From: an uncultured Bartonella sp.
GTDB lineage: Bacteria > Pseudomonadota > Alphaproteobacteria > Rhizobiales > Rhizobiaceae
Assembly: GCF_946479275.1 (NCBI RefSeq)
Contig: NZ_CAMLFE010000006.1
Location: 1 to 64,000 of the forward strand
Length of the DNA stretch: 64,000 nt
Direction of reading: 5' to 3'
Below, piece after piece: positions 9,801-18,856 of the stretch. The notes under the pieces were generated by a model. It saw only the letters and a program-made list of their open reading frames with translations, was not told the origin of the DNA and searched no databases. Position 1 is the first letter of the stretch. Each line of letters starts with the position of its first letter. The translations under genes were made by a program, and so were the position numbers.

Positions 9801-10374
9801 CCAAATGCCAATCATGTTCGAGTTTTTCGAGTGCTTTATCAAGCTCGTCACCTTCAAGTTCAGCCTTGAGCTTGTCGCACATTGCGTCGTGGCGTTTACG
9901 GTCTTCTTCCTTGATTTCGGTTGCATTGGCAAGCATGGATTTGGGCGTTTCAAGTCCGATCTTTGCCATGGCTTCACGAAACAATGCACGGTCTTCGGCT
10001 TTGTCGATCGCCTTGGCATCCGCCCCGATCATCTCGACATGATAACGTTCGAGAACGCCCATGCGTTTTAGCGACAAAGCAGTATTCAAGGCAGTTTGTC
10101 CGCCCATGGTGGGGAGCAACGCATCCGGCTTTTCGCGGGCAATAATTTTGGCGACAACTTCCGGTGTTATCGGTTCGATATAGGTTGCATCGGCAAGATC
10201 AGGGTCTGTCATGATTGTTGCCGGATTGGAATTGACCAGAATGATCCGGTAGCCCTCTTCCTTCAAGGCTTTACAAGCTTGCGTTCCCGAATAGTCGAAT
10301 TCGCAGGCTTGACCGATGACAATAGGTCCCGCACCGATGATGAGAATGGATTTTATATCTGTGCGTTTTGGCAT
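6889..10374 (-). CDS. carB: Carbamoyl-phosphate synthase large subunit
   Basis: 1161 residues, the normal alphaproteobacterial length. It makes carbamoyl phosphate from bicarbonate, ammonia and two ATP for arginine and pyrimidine synthesis. Two homologous ATP-grasp halves are visible: the N-terminal carboxyphosphate half opens with the [17 protein letters not shown] motif and the second half with [17 protein letters not shown] at about residue 625, each followed by a FGGQT loop. The C-terminal about 130 residues form the methylglyoxal-synthase-like allosteric domain. The partner carA lies about 3.4 kb away on the same strand with two plus-strand genes in between. A strong terminator follows. 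Confidence 0.98.
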   Translation of the reverse strand: MPKRTDIKSILIIGAGPIVIGQACEFDYSGTQACKALKEEGYRIILVNSNPATIMTDPDLADATYIEPITPEVVAKIIAREKPDALLPTMGGQTALNTALSLKRMGVLERYHVEMIGADAKAIDKAEDRALFREAMAKIGLETPKSMLANATEIKEEDRKRHDAMCDKLKAELEGDELDKALEKLEHDWHLGEGDRKQRYIAHATGKAGQALDVVGLPAIIRPSFTLGGTGGGIAYNRSEFYEIIERGLEASPTTEVLVEESVLGWKEFEMEVVRDKKDNCIIVCSIENLDPMGVHTGDSITIAPALTLTDKEYQMMRNASIAVLREIGVETGGSNVQFAVNPENGRLIVIEMNPRVSRSSALASKATGFPIAKVAAKLAVGYTLDELENDITGGATPASFEPSIDYIVTKIPRFAFEKFPGASHTLTTAMKSVGEVMAIGRTFQESLQKALRGLETGLTGLDDITIPEHAEGDEKNAIRAAIGTPTPDRLRYVAQAMRMGMPLNEIHQISKIDPWFLEQIASIVDMEQRVREQGLPKDAENFRMLKSMGFSDARLGSLTGLETEEVTKARHELNVKPVYKRVDTCAAEFASPTAYMYSTYEVPFAGKMRSEANVSDRKKVVILGGGPNRIGQGIEFDYCCCHAAFALHDAGYEAIMVNCNPETVSTDYDTSDRLYFEPLTAEDVLSILEAEKEKGELVGVIVQFGGQTPLKLAASLEKSGIPILGTSPDAIDLAEDRDRFQKLLIKLDLTQPKNGIAYSVEQARLVANDLGFPLVVRPSYVLGGRAMQIIHDERNLQSYLLDTVPELVPEEIKAHYPNDKTGQINTLLGKNPLLFDTYLTNAIEVDVDCLCDGEDTFVAGIMEHIEEAGIHSGDSACSLPVHTLSPEIVQELKRQTIQLAKALHVGGLMNVQYAVKEGVIYILEVNPRASRTVPFVAKTIGRPIAKIAARIMTGDKLENAVNRYGGYPKVQKKPHIAVKEAVFPFARFQGVDTLLGPEMRSTGEVMGLDYSFALAYAKAQLGAGNDLPREGTLFVSVKDDDKIRVLGAVKRMAKLGFSILATTGTQKFLEEHGVKAKKINKVLEGRPHIEDAIRNRQVQIVFNTTDTASAISDSKSLRRAALMQKVPYYTTMSGAVSVVDAIEALQNGTIEVRSLQEYTE

Positions 10375-10593
10375 GGCAGCATCCTATCGCAAACACCCGC
10401 ACAGGGAAAACTGGCAGGTTCAACATTTCTTTTTTTAAGGCTAAGCCTGCCTTATAGGTAAAGTCGGCATGAAAGTAACCCCCTAAATTTTGCTTTTCCT
10501 AATTTTTTTTGCTTTACTGTCAAGGGGAGCATTCCCTTCTTGGAGGAAGAAGTTATATGCTCTTTAATGAAATAAGCACTGGGAGAGAGGCTT

Positions 10594-11493
10594 ATGCGGT
10601 GGGAAGGTGGAAGGCAGAGCGACAATATCGAAGATCGTCGCGGTGAAGAAAATAACGGTGCAAGTCCGGTTTTTCGAACAGGTTTGAGCGGCATCGGTTT
10701 TGCATTATTGTCGCGTGGCGGTTTCAAGGGAATTCTCGTTCTTGTTGTTATTTTTCTGGGGCTCAGTTTCTTCGGTTATAGCCCGACACGTTTTCTATTC
10801 GGGGATGGCGCCTTGGTGAACGAACATGCGGCGCAAACGCGGGCAGCCAAAGCGCCACTCAAAACAAATGACCGGCGCAGCCTGTTCATTGCAACGGTTC
10901 TTGCCGAAACAGAAGATACGTGGGCCGATATCTTCCAAAGACATAATGCAAAATATAAGCCACCGAAACTCGTGCGTTTTTCCGGCTCTATCGATTCGCC
11001 ATGCGGACTTGCAACCGCCGCGGTCGGGCCTTTCTATTGTCCTGCCGATCAAAAGCTTTATCTTGATGACGAGTTTTTTGACAAATTGGCGACCCATTTC
11101 GGTGCACCGGGAGAATTTGCGCAGGCTTATGTCATTGCCCATGAAGTCGGCCACCATGTGCAGAATTTGACCGGCGTCCTCGACCGGATGAATAAAGAAA
11201 GGGCAAGAGCCGATACGTCGACTGCCAATGCACTTTCAGTAAAAATCGAATTGCAGGCCGATTGTTATGCCGGCGTATGGGCGCATTCAACCGAGGATGA
11301 CGGAATTCTTGAAGAAGGTGATATCGGCTATGCATTGAATGCGGCGGCAAAAATCGGCGATGATACATTGCAAAAGCAGATGCAAGGTTACGTCGTGCCC
11401 GATAGTTTCACGCATGGAACTTCTGCCCAACGGGTCAATGCTTTCAAAACCGGCTATCAATTGGGGAAAATGGAATCATGTGACGGATTTTGA
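10594..11493 (+). CDS. YpfJ-type putative neutral zinc metallopeptidase
   Basis: 299 residues of the KPN_00522/YpfJ zinc-peptidase family. A polar N-terminus is followed by one membrane segment (about residues 44-60), then a periplasmic domain with HEVGHH (zinc ligands H183 and H187, catalytic E184) and a downstream E in KIELQADCYAG (about 213) as third ligand. The start at 10594 follows GGGAGAGAGG. It is transcribed divergently from carB across 219 bp. Its substrate is unknown in the family; a role in envelope protein turnover is a guess. Confidence 0.88.
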   Translation: MRWEGGRQSDNIEDRRGEENNGASPVFRTGLSGIGFALLSRGGFKGILVLVVIFLGLSFFGYSPTRFLFGDGALVNEHAAQTRAAKAPLKTNDRRSLFIATVLAETEDTWADIFQRHNAKYKPPKLVRFSGSIDSPCGLATAAVGPFYCPADQKLYLDDEFFDKLATHFGAPGEFAQAYVIAHEVGHHVQNLTGVLDRMNKERARADTSTANALSVKIELQADCYAGVWAHSTEDDGILEEGDIGYALNAAAKIGDDTLQKQMQGYVVPDSFTHGTSAQRVNAFKTGYQLGKMESCDGF

Positions 11494-11924
11494 GAAATCC
11501 ACGCCCAAGATATTTCTCGAACTTGAAGCACATTCCGTCTAACACTTCCCCGTTATCTTCTATTCTCTGTGCCTTTTTGAAGCGATAGTTATCATTCAAT
11601 TGTTGCATGCGTGCTGCAAGAGTATCAGCTGTCTTCTAAAAAGTGATTGTCACCAATAACGGGGGTGATAAACATGTCAGGCAAACATCTTCACCCGAAG
11701 ACGGTTTCAAAATTTTGGCATTCTCTCCGGTTTTGTCCGCCGGCAAACATGACTATTTAGAAAAGGCTTGAAATATTCCGGTAAATTTTGCCGGTTCAAG
11801 CATTTGAAAAGTGTTGATCGCTCCCAAAATAGTATAGAGAGCCACAATGAGGCGCGTTTTTTCCCTTTTCTATTTCTGCCAATCGTCCTATTAGGCATTT
11901 CTTGTACAAGCACGGAAATTCGTC
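11494..11924. other. Intergenic gap upstream of the MFS exporter
   Basis: No gene is supported. The region presumably holds the promoter of the following MFS gene, but I see no convincing -35/-10 pair and no clear terminator for the metallopeptidase gene. Confidence 0.5.
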
Positions 11925-13214
11925 ATGTCGCAAAGTCTCGATGAAAAATTTGTTCACAAGGGACTTGTTCTGGTCTTCATCACGCTGTTACTCGATATTA
12001 TCGGCATTGCGATCATCGTGCCGGTTATGCCGGAATATCTAAGCCAATTGACCGGCGACAGTATCAGTCGGGCTTCGGTTGATGGCGGCATTCTGCTCAT
12101 GGTCTATTCTACCATGCAATTTCTGTTTGCCCCCTTTATCGGCAATCTTTCCGACCGTTTCGGACGCCGGCCGATTTTATTGTTATCCATTATCACTTTT
12201 GCGATTGATAATTTTATCTGTGCCATTGCGTGGAGCTATTCCATGCTCTTTATCGGCAGAATTCTCGCTGGTGTTAGTGGAGCCAGTTTTTCTACCTGTT
12301 CAGCCTATCTTGCCGATATTTCCGACGATAATACCCGAACACGCAATTTCGGGCTCATCGGTATCGCTTTTGGTGTCGGTTTCTTTTTAGGACCTCTGAT
12401 TGGTGGCGTTTTAGGCGAAATCGGCCCCCGCATGCCGTTTTATTTTTCAGCCGGACTTTCGCTCGTCAATTTTGTTTTTGCCATGTATATGCTGCCGGAA
12501 ACTCTGCCTTTATCATTGCGCCGCCCCTTCGAGATCAGACGGGCAAATCCGGTCGGTGCTTTGCTGGAATTGCGCCATTATCCCACTGTGCTTTGGGTGG
12601 CTCTTGCCTTCTTCCTCTATTGGCTTGCCGAGGCGGTTTGGCCTTCAACTTTGGCTTTTATGGCCAAAGAACGTTATGGCTGGAGTGAATTTTCTATCGG
12701 TTTCGCCTATGGCGTTTTTGGCATCGGCCAATGCATCATAATGGGATTGCTCTTGCCTTATATGACAAGGCATTTAAGCAACTGGAAAATCTCGATGATC
12801 GGGCTTCTCTTCGCGCTCGTCGGCATGGTCGGCTACACCTTTGCTTTTGAAGGTTATATGCTTTATGTCGTTTTCCTTTTTACTATGCCGGAATATATCG
12901 CCCATGTGCCAATGCGCTCGATTGCTTCCTCCCAAGTTCCAGCCAATGCTCAAGGTGCTCTTCAAGGCGCTTTGACATCAATAACCTCGATTACGTCGAT
13001 GATCGGGCCGGTATTCTATACGTCGGTTTTCAGCTATTTCACCAGCGACAGCGCGCCGTTTAAATTTGCCGGAGCCCCTTGTGCAACGGCATTTTTTGTA
13101 TTGCTCGCAACAACACTGGTTTTCGGCTTTTTCGTTCGCGAAGATAAAAGCCCGCGTTTAACAACATATGAACTTGTGAGAGATCACGAGAACCAAAAAG
13201 CACAAGACAGCTAA
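11925..13214 (+). CDS. MFS exporter of the TCR/Tet type
   Basis: 429 residues with twelve hydrophobic segments and the DHA1 drug:H+ antiporter features: motif A after TM2 (GNLSDRFGRRP) and the TM5 motif region IGIAFGVGFFLGPLIGG. The start at 11925 is preceded by a GGAA site. The nearest characterised group is the tetracycline-type (TetA-like) family, but chromosomal alphaproteobacterial members are common and their natural substrates are mostly unknown, so no resistance phenotype should be read into it. It stands alone, convergent with carA. Confidence 0.85.
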   Translation: MSQSLDEKFVHKGLVLVFITLLLDIIGIAIIVPVMPEYLSQLTGDSISRASVDGGILLMVYSTMQFLFAPFIGNLSDRFGRRPILLLSIITFAIDNFICAIAWSYSMLFIGRILAGVSGASFSTCSAYLADISDDNTRTRNFGLIGIAFGVGFFLGPLIGGVLGEIGPRMPFYFSAGLSLVNFVFAMYMLPETLPLSLRRPFEIRRANPVGALLELRHYPTVLWVALAFFLYWLAEAVWPSTLAFMAKERYGWSEFSIGFAYGVFGIGQCIIMGLLLPYMTRHLSNWKISMIGLLFALVGMVGYTFAFEGYMLYVVFLFTMPEYIAHVPMRSIASSQVPANAQGALQGALTSITSITSMIGPVFYTSVFSYFTSDSAPFKFAGAPCATAFFVLLATTLVFGFFVREDKSPRLTTYELVRDHENQKAQDS

Positions 13215-13662
13215 TCGGGTTAAAAACAACCTTGAAAATTCCAGAAACCGCTAGAAATATCGCAATCAATTTCCGGAAGTTTCAAAGGCTTTTATCTATG
13301 TCTGAAAAACGGCAATAGTCTTATCTCTGGAAAAATTCGAAGCAAATCTCGACTTTTTTTAAAGGCGGAAACGTTTGTTGGAAATAGCGGGAGCGCCGGA
13401 TTTTAAAAAATTAACACCCGTTAAACACGTAAAACACGGCAAAATGCGGAACGGAAAATGCACTGTACTGCAATGGCATTTAATTGGAGCGCTTTAACGC
13501 TTCACGAGTTTTATTGTCCGAATTTAGTTCCCTTTTAACAGTATAGGGTTTTGAAGGTGACAATTGGAATGGGAAAGAACAGGGAGTGAACGCTGCTTTT
13601 TATGGCCTTTCCGTTAAAAACGGCAAAACAATATTACCGAAAACATTATTGAATACGAAAAA
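13215..13662. other. Intergenic gap between the MFS exporter and carA terminator
   Basis: No gene recognised; the two flanking genes converge here. Apart from the terminator at its right end, I see no structured element. Confidence 0.5.
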
Positions 13663-13680
13663 ACCCGCTTTTTAGCGGGT
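13663..13680 (-). terminator. carA terminator, probably bidirectional
   Basis: Stem ACCCGCT (13663-13669) / AGCGGGT (13674-13680) with loop TTTT. It is flanked by an A run on the left and a T run on the right, so both strands have a U tail. It lies 47 bp beyond the carA stop and may also stop transcripts from the MFS gene. Confidence 0.88.
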
Positions 13681-13727
13681 TTTTAATCATTTTAAATCTG
13701 TTGAAAAGCCAATCGGCAAGCGGCCGA

Positions 13728-14924
13728 TTATGCCGCTTTTTTATGTTCACGGATCATCTTTGCAAATTGCTGGAAGAGATAATGGCTATCCTGCGGACCG
13801 GGCGAAGCTTCGGGGTGCTGCTGCACCGAAAAGACGGGCTTGCCGACAAGCCTGATACCACAGTTTGAACCGTCAAACAGCGAGATCTGCGTTTCTTCGA
13901 CACCTTGGGGAAGTGTTTTTGCGTCAACTGCAAAACCATGATTCATGGATACAATTTCCACCTTGCCGGTTTCTTTATCCTGTACCGGATGGTTGGCACC
14001 GTGATGCCCCTGATGCATTTTGACGGTTTTTGCACCCATTGCCAAAGCGAGCAATTGGTGACCAAGGCAAATGCCGAACATCGGAATGCCTGTTTCGACG
14101 AGTTTTTTAATCATCGGAACAGCATATTCGGCCGTGGCAGCCGGGTCACCGGGGCCATTCGACAGGAAAATACCATCAGGATTCAAAGCCAAAATTTCTT
14201 CGGCTGTGGTTTTTGCAGGAACGACGGTGACACGGGCTTCAAGTCCGGCAAGAAGCCGCAGAATATTGCGCTTTACGCCATAATCGACGGCAACAATATG
14301 AATGTCTTTCGTCTTTTCATGGCCATAGCCTTCATTCCATACCCATGGCGTTTCATCCCATTCGGATGATTGGCCTTCGGTTACGTCCTTTGCAAGGTCA
14401 AGCCCGATGAGCCCGCTCCACTTGCGAGCGCGTTCTTTCAAAGCCTCAATGTCGAAAATGCCGTTCTTGTCATGGGCAATCACCGCATTGGCAAGGCCTT
14501 TTTCGCGAATAAGCGAGGTCAAGGCACGTGTATCAATGCCGCAAAGGGCAATGATGCCGCGCTGTGAAAGCCATTTGTCCAGACCTTCTGCGGCGCGATA
14601 ATTCGAGGGGTGGGTGATATCGGCTTTGAAGATTGCCCCTACAGCACCATGGCGTTGAGCCGGTGTCAGATCTTCTATATCTTCGGCATTGACGCCGACA
14701 TTGCCGATATGCGGAAAGGTAAATGTTACAATCTGGCCGGTATAGGAAGGATCGGTGAGGATTTCCTCATATCCGGTCATAGCAGTATTGAAGCAGACTT
14801 CAGCTTCAATGGAACCTGTTCTACCCAAACCTTTACCTTCAATGACGGTTCCGTCTGCTAATACCAAAAGCGCAGTGGGTTTTGTGGTGCCCCAGGGTAA
14901 AGTCGTTTTTGCTGTATTAGTCAT
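13728..14924 (-). CDS. carA: Carbamoyl-phosphate synthase small subunit
   Basis: 398 residues. It hydrolyses glutamine and channels ammonia to CarB. The N-terminal CPSase small-chain domain (LADGTVIEGKGLG, FNTAMTGYEEI) is followed by a class I glutamine amidotransferase domain with the nucleophile elbow GICLGHQ and the downstream HPEASPGP histidine-glutamate pair. The start at 14924 gives the usual short N-terminal extension. It faces yqeY divergently over 259 bp. Confidence 0.98.
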   Translation of the reverse strand: MTNTAKTTLPWGTTKPTALLVLADGTVIEGKGLGRTGSIEAEVCFNTAMTGYEEILTDPSYTGQIVTFTFPHIGNVGVNAEDIEDLTPAQRHGAVGAIFKADITHPSNYRAAEGLDKWLSQRGIIALCGIDTRALTSLIREKGLANAVIAHDKNGIFDIEALKERARKWSGLIGLDLAKDVTEGQSSEWDETPWVWNEGYGHEKTKDIHIVAVDYGVKRNILRLLAGLEARVTVVPAKTTAEEILALNPDGIFLSNGPGDPAATAEYAVPMIKKLVETGIPMFGICLGHQLLALAMGAKTVKMHQGHHGANHPVQDKETGKVEIVSMNHGFAVDAKTLPQGVEETQISLFDGSNCGIRLVGKPVFSVQQHPEASPGPQDSHYLFQQFAKMIREHKKAA

Positions 14925-15183
14925 CGCTCACTTTCAATTAAACGTTGGTTTAAAACGGCGCGTTTATTGTTCGCACTAAAAAGCCGCAAGCAAATGGCAT
15001 CTGCTGGGCGTTCGAGTTTTCCAATCTTCGGCTAAGGTTTGTGATATAGGAGCTTTGATCGGCAAGGTAAAGAGCAATGGAAGTCTTTTTCATGGCTTTT
15101 TCCATTATTTTTAACGCACTCCATTGCATGAGTGACGGCGATTTTGTAGACCAAGAGAAATTTCCACAGGAGGGAACAGAACC

Positions 15184-15636
15184 ATGTTGCGTGATGACAT
15201 TAATAATGCGTTGAAAACTGCTATGAAGGAACATGATAAAGCCCGGCTTTCAACCCTTCGTCTTATCAATGCAGCCGTCAAAGACCGCGATATTGCCAAT
15301 CGGGGAGAGGGCAAACCCGCCGTTGACGACACCGAATTGCAATCCATTCTCGCTAAAATGATCAAACAGCGCGAGGAGTCGGTCAAGCTTTATAATGAAG
15401 GTGGACGGCCGGAACTTGCAAAAGCCGAAAGCGACGAAATTGCCGTTATTCGCGAGTTTTTGCCACGCCAGCTTGATGAAAACGAGGTTCAAAAGGTAAT
15501 TGCCGAGGGGCTTGAAGCAACGGGAGCGGAAAGCTTGCGCGACATGGGCAAGGTCATGGCATGGCTTAAAGAACGCTATAACGGCCAGATGGACTTTGCA
15601 AAAGTTGGCAGCACCATTCGCGAAAAGCTGAAATAA
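15184..15636 (+). CDS. GatB/YqeY domain protein
   Basis: 150 residues, the full length of the stand-alone YqeY family (MLRDDINNALKTAMKEHD...). The fold resembles the C-terminal tRNA-binding domain of the amidotransferase subunit GatB, suggesting tRNA or RNA contact, but the cellular role is unsettled. A strong ribosome site AGGAGGGAAC precedes the ATG. Its place next to carA and dnaG is common in Rhizobiales. A terminator follows, so it is probably transcribed alone. Confidence 0.93.
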   Translation: MLRDDINNALKTAMKEHDKARLSTLRLINAAVKDRDIANRGEGKPAVDDTELQSILAKMIKQREESVKLYNEGGRPELAKAESDEIAVIREFLPRQLDENEVQKVIAEGLEATGAESLRDMGKVMAWLKERYNGQMDFAKVGSTIREKLK

Positions 15637-15750
15637 GTCGGGTATGCGCTGAAGCCGGTTGGAAAAATCAACTGGAGTTTTCAACCACTTTAAATTCAAG
15701 CACTTTAAATAAAGTCATTTGAAAATGACGTGAAAAGCACTTCAATAAAA

Positions 15751-15776
15751 GGCACCTTTTTTAAGGTGCCTTTTTT
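15751..15776 (+). terminator. yqeY terminator
   Basis: Stem GGCACCTT (15751-15758) / AAGGTGCC (15763-15770), loop TTTT, tail TTTTTT. An A run to the left could make it work for the converging small membrane protein gene as well. Confidence 0.92.
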
Positions 15777-15841
15777 AGTTTTTCCCATTAAACCCGGGAT
15801 GATCGACTTGTCTCAAATCGGATTTTAAGCAAAATAAAATT

Positions 15842-16093
15842 TTACGAGCGTATCAATCGGCCGAGCCAGATAAGAATGCAGGCACCGATAAAGCCGGAAA
15901 TCAGATATCCGAAACCACCGGCGAAAGTAACGCCGAAAAGACTGAATATAAAACTTGCGAGCGATGCGCCCACAATACCAAGAATGATATTCACAATAAG
16001 GCCGGTGTTGCTTTTCATAAATGTTTTTGCTGCCCAGCCAGCCAATCCGCCAATGATGATAGCGGCAATCCAACCTACACTTGCGTCGTGCAT
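15842..16093 (-). CDS. GlsB/YeaQ/YmgE family small membrane protein
   Basis: 83 residues with three glycine-rich hydrophobic helices (VGWIAAIIIGGLAGWAAK, IVNIILGIVGASLASF, GYLISGFIGACILIWLG), the signature of the transglycosylase-associated/YeaQ family of the inner membrane, often stress induced. A frame starting at 16108 exists, but the ATG at 16093 is preferred because GAAGGAG lies just upstream of it, inside the longer frame. No operon partner. Confidence 0.9.
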   Translation of the reverse strand: MHDASVGWIAAIIIGGLAGWAAKTFMKSNTGLIVNIILGIVGASLASFIFSLFGVTFAGGFGYLISGFIGACILIWLGRLIRS

Positions 16094-16508
16094 GAATATC
16101 TCCTTCAATCGGAATGAATTTTAATGAAAAAGGTTAGGGCGTGCGTTTTCTTCTTCAAGTGTCTTGAAAGTTTCTTCTTGTTTTAAAGCCCGATTCAGCG
16201 AAAAATCAGCGGCAAAAGGAATTATCAGCAGAGGGAATTTGAAAAGCCAATTCGAGGTGATTTTGAAAGATCACGCCGATTTTATTTTTCTCTAGAAGTG
16301 TAAAGACGAGGCCGTCAAATTTCTGAAGTGACAAGACTTAAAAGTTATAGTGAGATCGGTAGTTCTTACAAGGTCGGGCATATTTTTCAGTACCACCTTT
16401 TGATTGCATTTTAAAACAAATGCTTAACCGTCTTTTCAGTCGGGGTGTTGGATTTAACTGCAACAATGTTTAAGTTAATAGGACTGGAACCGGAGACGAC
16501 AAGAAGTA
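16094..16508. other. Intergenic gap upstream of dnaG
   Basis: Divergent spacer between the small membrane protein and dnaG. It must contain both promoters; no confident boxes or hairpins identified, and no gene. Confidence 0.5.
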
Positions 16509-18440
16509 ATGCGTTTTTCACCCGATTTTCTTGACGAAATTCGTGCACGCCTGCCAATTTCAACAGTGGTTGGGCAGAGGGTGAATTTCGACCCGAAAAA
16601 AAGCAATGTTTCGCGTGGCGATTTCTGGGGCTGCTGTCCTTTCCATGGCGAAAAAACGCCGAGTTTTCATTGTGAAGATCGCAAAGGCCGTTACCATTGC
16701 TTCGGGTGTGGGGCAAGCGGCGATATATTCACTTTTGTGACCGAGATTGACGGTATCCAGTTTCCCGAAGCGGTCGAGCGTTTGGCCAATCAGGCAGGTG
16801 TCAGGATGCCGGCACGTGACAAGGACGCCGAGAGACAGGAAAAGATCAAAAAAGACCTTTATGACGTCATGAATCTTGCTTCCGCTTTTTTTAAAAGCAA
16901 ATTATATGCGCAAGAAGGGGCGTTGGCGCGAAGCTATCTTGAAGGGCGGCAAATGCCCAAAGCTATGATTGACCGCTTCCATATCGGGTTTTCGCCGGAT
17001 GCGCGCAACGCCTTGAAGGACGCACTCATTGCCAAGGATATTTCATTAAAACAGATGGAAGATTGCGGGCTGGTTGTTGCAGCCGAAGATGGCACAGCAC
17101 CTTATGACCGGTTCAGAAACCGCATCATGTTTCCAATTGCCGATCTGCGCGGGCGCATTGTTGCCTTTGGCGGGCGTGCAATGGACAAGAATGTTCGGGC
17201 AAAATATTTGAATAGCCCGGAAACGGTGCTCTTCCATAAAGGCAAAATGCTGTATAATGCAGCAACTGCCAGAAAAGCCGCACAGGCGAAAGGGCAAGAA
17301 AGCGCAAAGCCTGTCTATGTCGTTGAAGGCTATATGGATGTGATTGCTATGGCCAAAGCAGGTGTTGACACGGCTGTCGCGCCGCTTGGCACAGCTTTGA
17401 CCGAAGACCAGATTGCGCTTTTATGGCGCATGACACCTGATCCGGTCTTCTGTTTTGATGGTGACGAAGCGGGTGTTCATGCGGCATTTCGGGCGGCCGA
17501 ACGCATTTTACCACTTTTGAAAGCCGGTGTTTCTGCCCGTTTTATTCTGTTGCCCGATGGCAAAGATCCCGATGATATTGTCAAAAACGGTGGGTCGGAT
17601 AGTTTGAAAGTCGAACTATCGAAATCGATTCCCCTTGCCGAACTTTTATGGCGTAAATATACATTCGGCCAACAATTCGAAACGCCGGAAGCACGCGCTG
17701 GGCTCGAACGCGAGATCAAATCGGTCATTTTCACAATCAAGGATGAAAGTTTACGGCATTATTATTTGCAGGATCTGCGCGATCGGTTGCGCAATCTGTT
17801 CCGTCCGGCTTTTTTGAAAAATTCGGGCAAGAATTTCCGTAATAATCATGCGCAAAACAGGATTGGCGGGGGGCCAAGTGCAAGCCTTGCCAACTCCAAT
17901 CTGGTCAAAAATTCGACAAGTTTTATTCCCTTGCGTGAAGCCGCGATATTGATGACATTGGCTTCCCATCCCGAGCTCTGGTACGAGGATTTTGAAACTT
18001 TGGCAAAGCTCGAACTGCAAAATCCTGCATTGATCGGCCTTCATCGTGCTATGCTTGAGATTATGGGTGAATGGCAACCCGATGATGCCAATGCCATGAT
18101 GAAGCTGTTGAAACAAAAGGGGCAGGAACAAATCCTCAACCGGATTCATGATCTGTTGAAAAATTTGGGGTTCCGTTGTGCTTTTGCCGAAGCGCCGATT
18201 GAAGATGCAAGAGAAGCTTTAAAGCAGGCCGTGTACTTGCATCTGCGCGCGCATAACCTACATAAGAGGTTGCGTGACATTGAAGCCGAGCTTTTGGAAA
18301 AATCGGATAGCAGTATGTTCACCTTGCTGGGTGACGTAAAAGCAGAGCTCGAAAAGACTGAGGCCGTGGAGGCTTTGATAGATGGTTTCGGACGATGGAA
18401 AGAAGACGAATCAGAACCGAATGAGTCGGAAAAACAATAA
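16509..18440 (+). CDS. dnaG: DNA primase
   Basis: 643 residues. It synthesises RNA primers at the replication fork. Domain order: N-terminal CHC2 zinc finger (CPFHGEKTPSFHC...YHCFGCGASGD, about residues 38-65), primase core, Toprim with VVEGYMDVIAM (catalytic E near 271) and the metal-binding DGDEAG (about 316), then a C-terminal helicase-binding region. The start at 16509 matches the usual MRFSP N-terminus. It precedes rpoD by 416 bp in the conserved dnaG-rpoD order. A hairpin with TGATTCGC/GCGAATCA arms (18442-18466) directly follows the stop but has no T tail. Confidence 0.98.
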   Translation: MRFSPDFLDEIRARLPISTVVGQRVNFDPKKSNVSRGDFWGCCPFHGEKTPSFHCEDRKGRYHCFGCGASGDIFTFVTEIDGIQFPEAVERLANQAGVRMPARDKDAERQEKIKKDLYDVMNLASAFFKSKLYAQEGALARSYLEGRQMPKAMIDRFHIGFSPDARNALKDALIAKDISLKQMEDCGLVVAAEDGTAPYDRFRNRIMFPIADLRGRIVAFGGRAMDKNVRAKYLNSPETVLFHKGKMLYNAATARKAAQAKGQESAKPVYVVEGYMDVIAMAKAGVDTAVAPLGTALTEDQIALLWRMTPDPVFCFDGDEAGVHAAFRAAERILPLLKAGVSARFILLPDGKDPDDIVKNGGSDSLKVELSKSIPLAELLWRKYTFGQQFETPEARAGLEREIKSVIFTIKDESLRHYYLQDLRDRLRNLFRPAFLKNSGKNFRNNHAQNRIGGGPSASLANSNLVKNSTSFIPLREAAILMTLASHPELWYEDFETLAKLELQNPALIGLHRAMLEIMGEWQPDDANAMMKLLKQKGQEQILNRIHDLLKNLGFRCAFAEAPIEDAREALKQAVYLHLRAHNLHKRLRDIEAELLEKSDSSMFTLLGDVKAELEKTEAVEALIDGFGRWKEDESEPNESEKQ

Positions 18441-18856
18441 ATGATTCGCTTTTTTTTCGCGAATCAGCCACGAAAGCCCAGATATGCTATAACGAGCGGA
18501 AAAATCAGGTTAAGGAAGACAGTGCGATTCTAAAAGCGGGTAACGTGTTTCTTAAATGTGAAACGGCGGTCGCACAAGAGCTATGGAACATTTAGGGACG
18601 AATGGTGTTGAAGAAAACTCAGGCAGGATTTGACATTATCTTAAAAAGAAATTCTCCTACATTAATCTTTTTTAAAAATTGGCTGCTCTAAGAAGCTTTA
18701 AGGATTGGTAACGGGACGCAGATATTGCGGGCAAATTCAGCCGGAAAATGGCGGCTCGAGGATTAGCCGGAAAATGGCTGTGAGTTGAGAATGAGTAGAA
18801 AGTTGCAAGACACAATTTTTCAAGTGTGCGATGTGACCGAGCGGAGTTAACACGGA
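18441..18856. other. dnaG-rpoD spacer with a direct repeat
   Basis: Non-coding. It holds the hairpin at 18442-18466 and two identical 14-bp copies of AGCCGGAAAATGGC (18739-18752 and 18765-18778) 26 bp apart, 80-120 bp before the rpoD start. The rpoD promoter should be here; TTGACA at 18630 is a weak -35 candidate without a good -10. Confidence 0.55.

Noticed and set aside
11925-13214. Tetracycline resistance gene
   Set aside because: Only family-level similarity to TetA-type exporters; no mobile context, so a resistance function is not supported.
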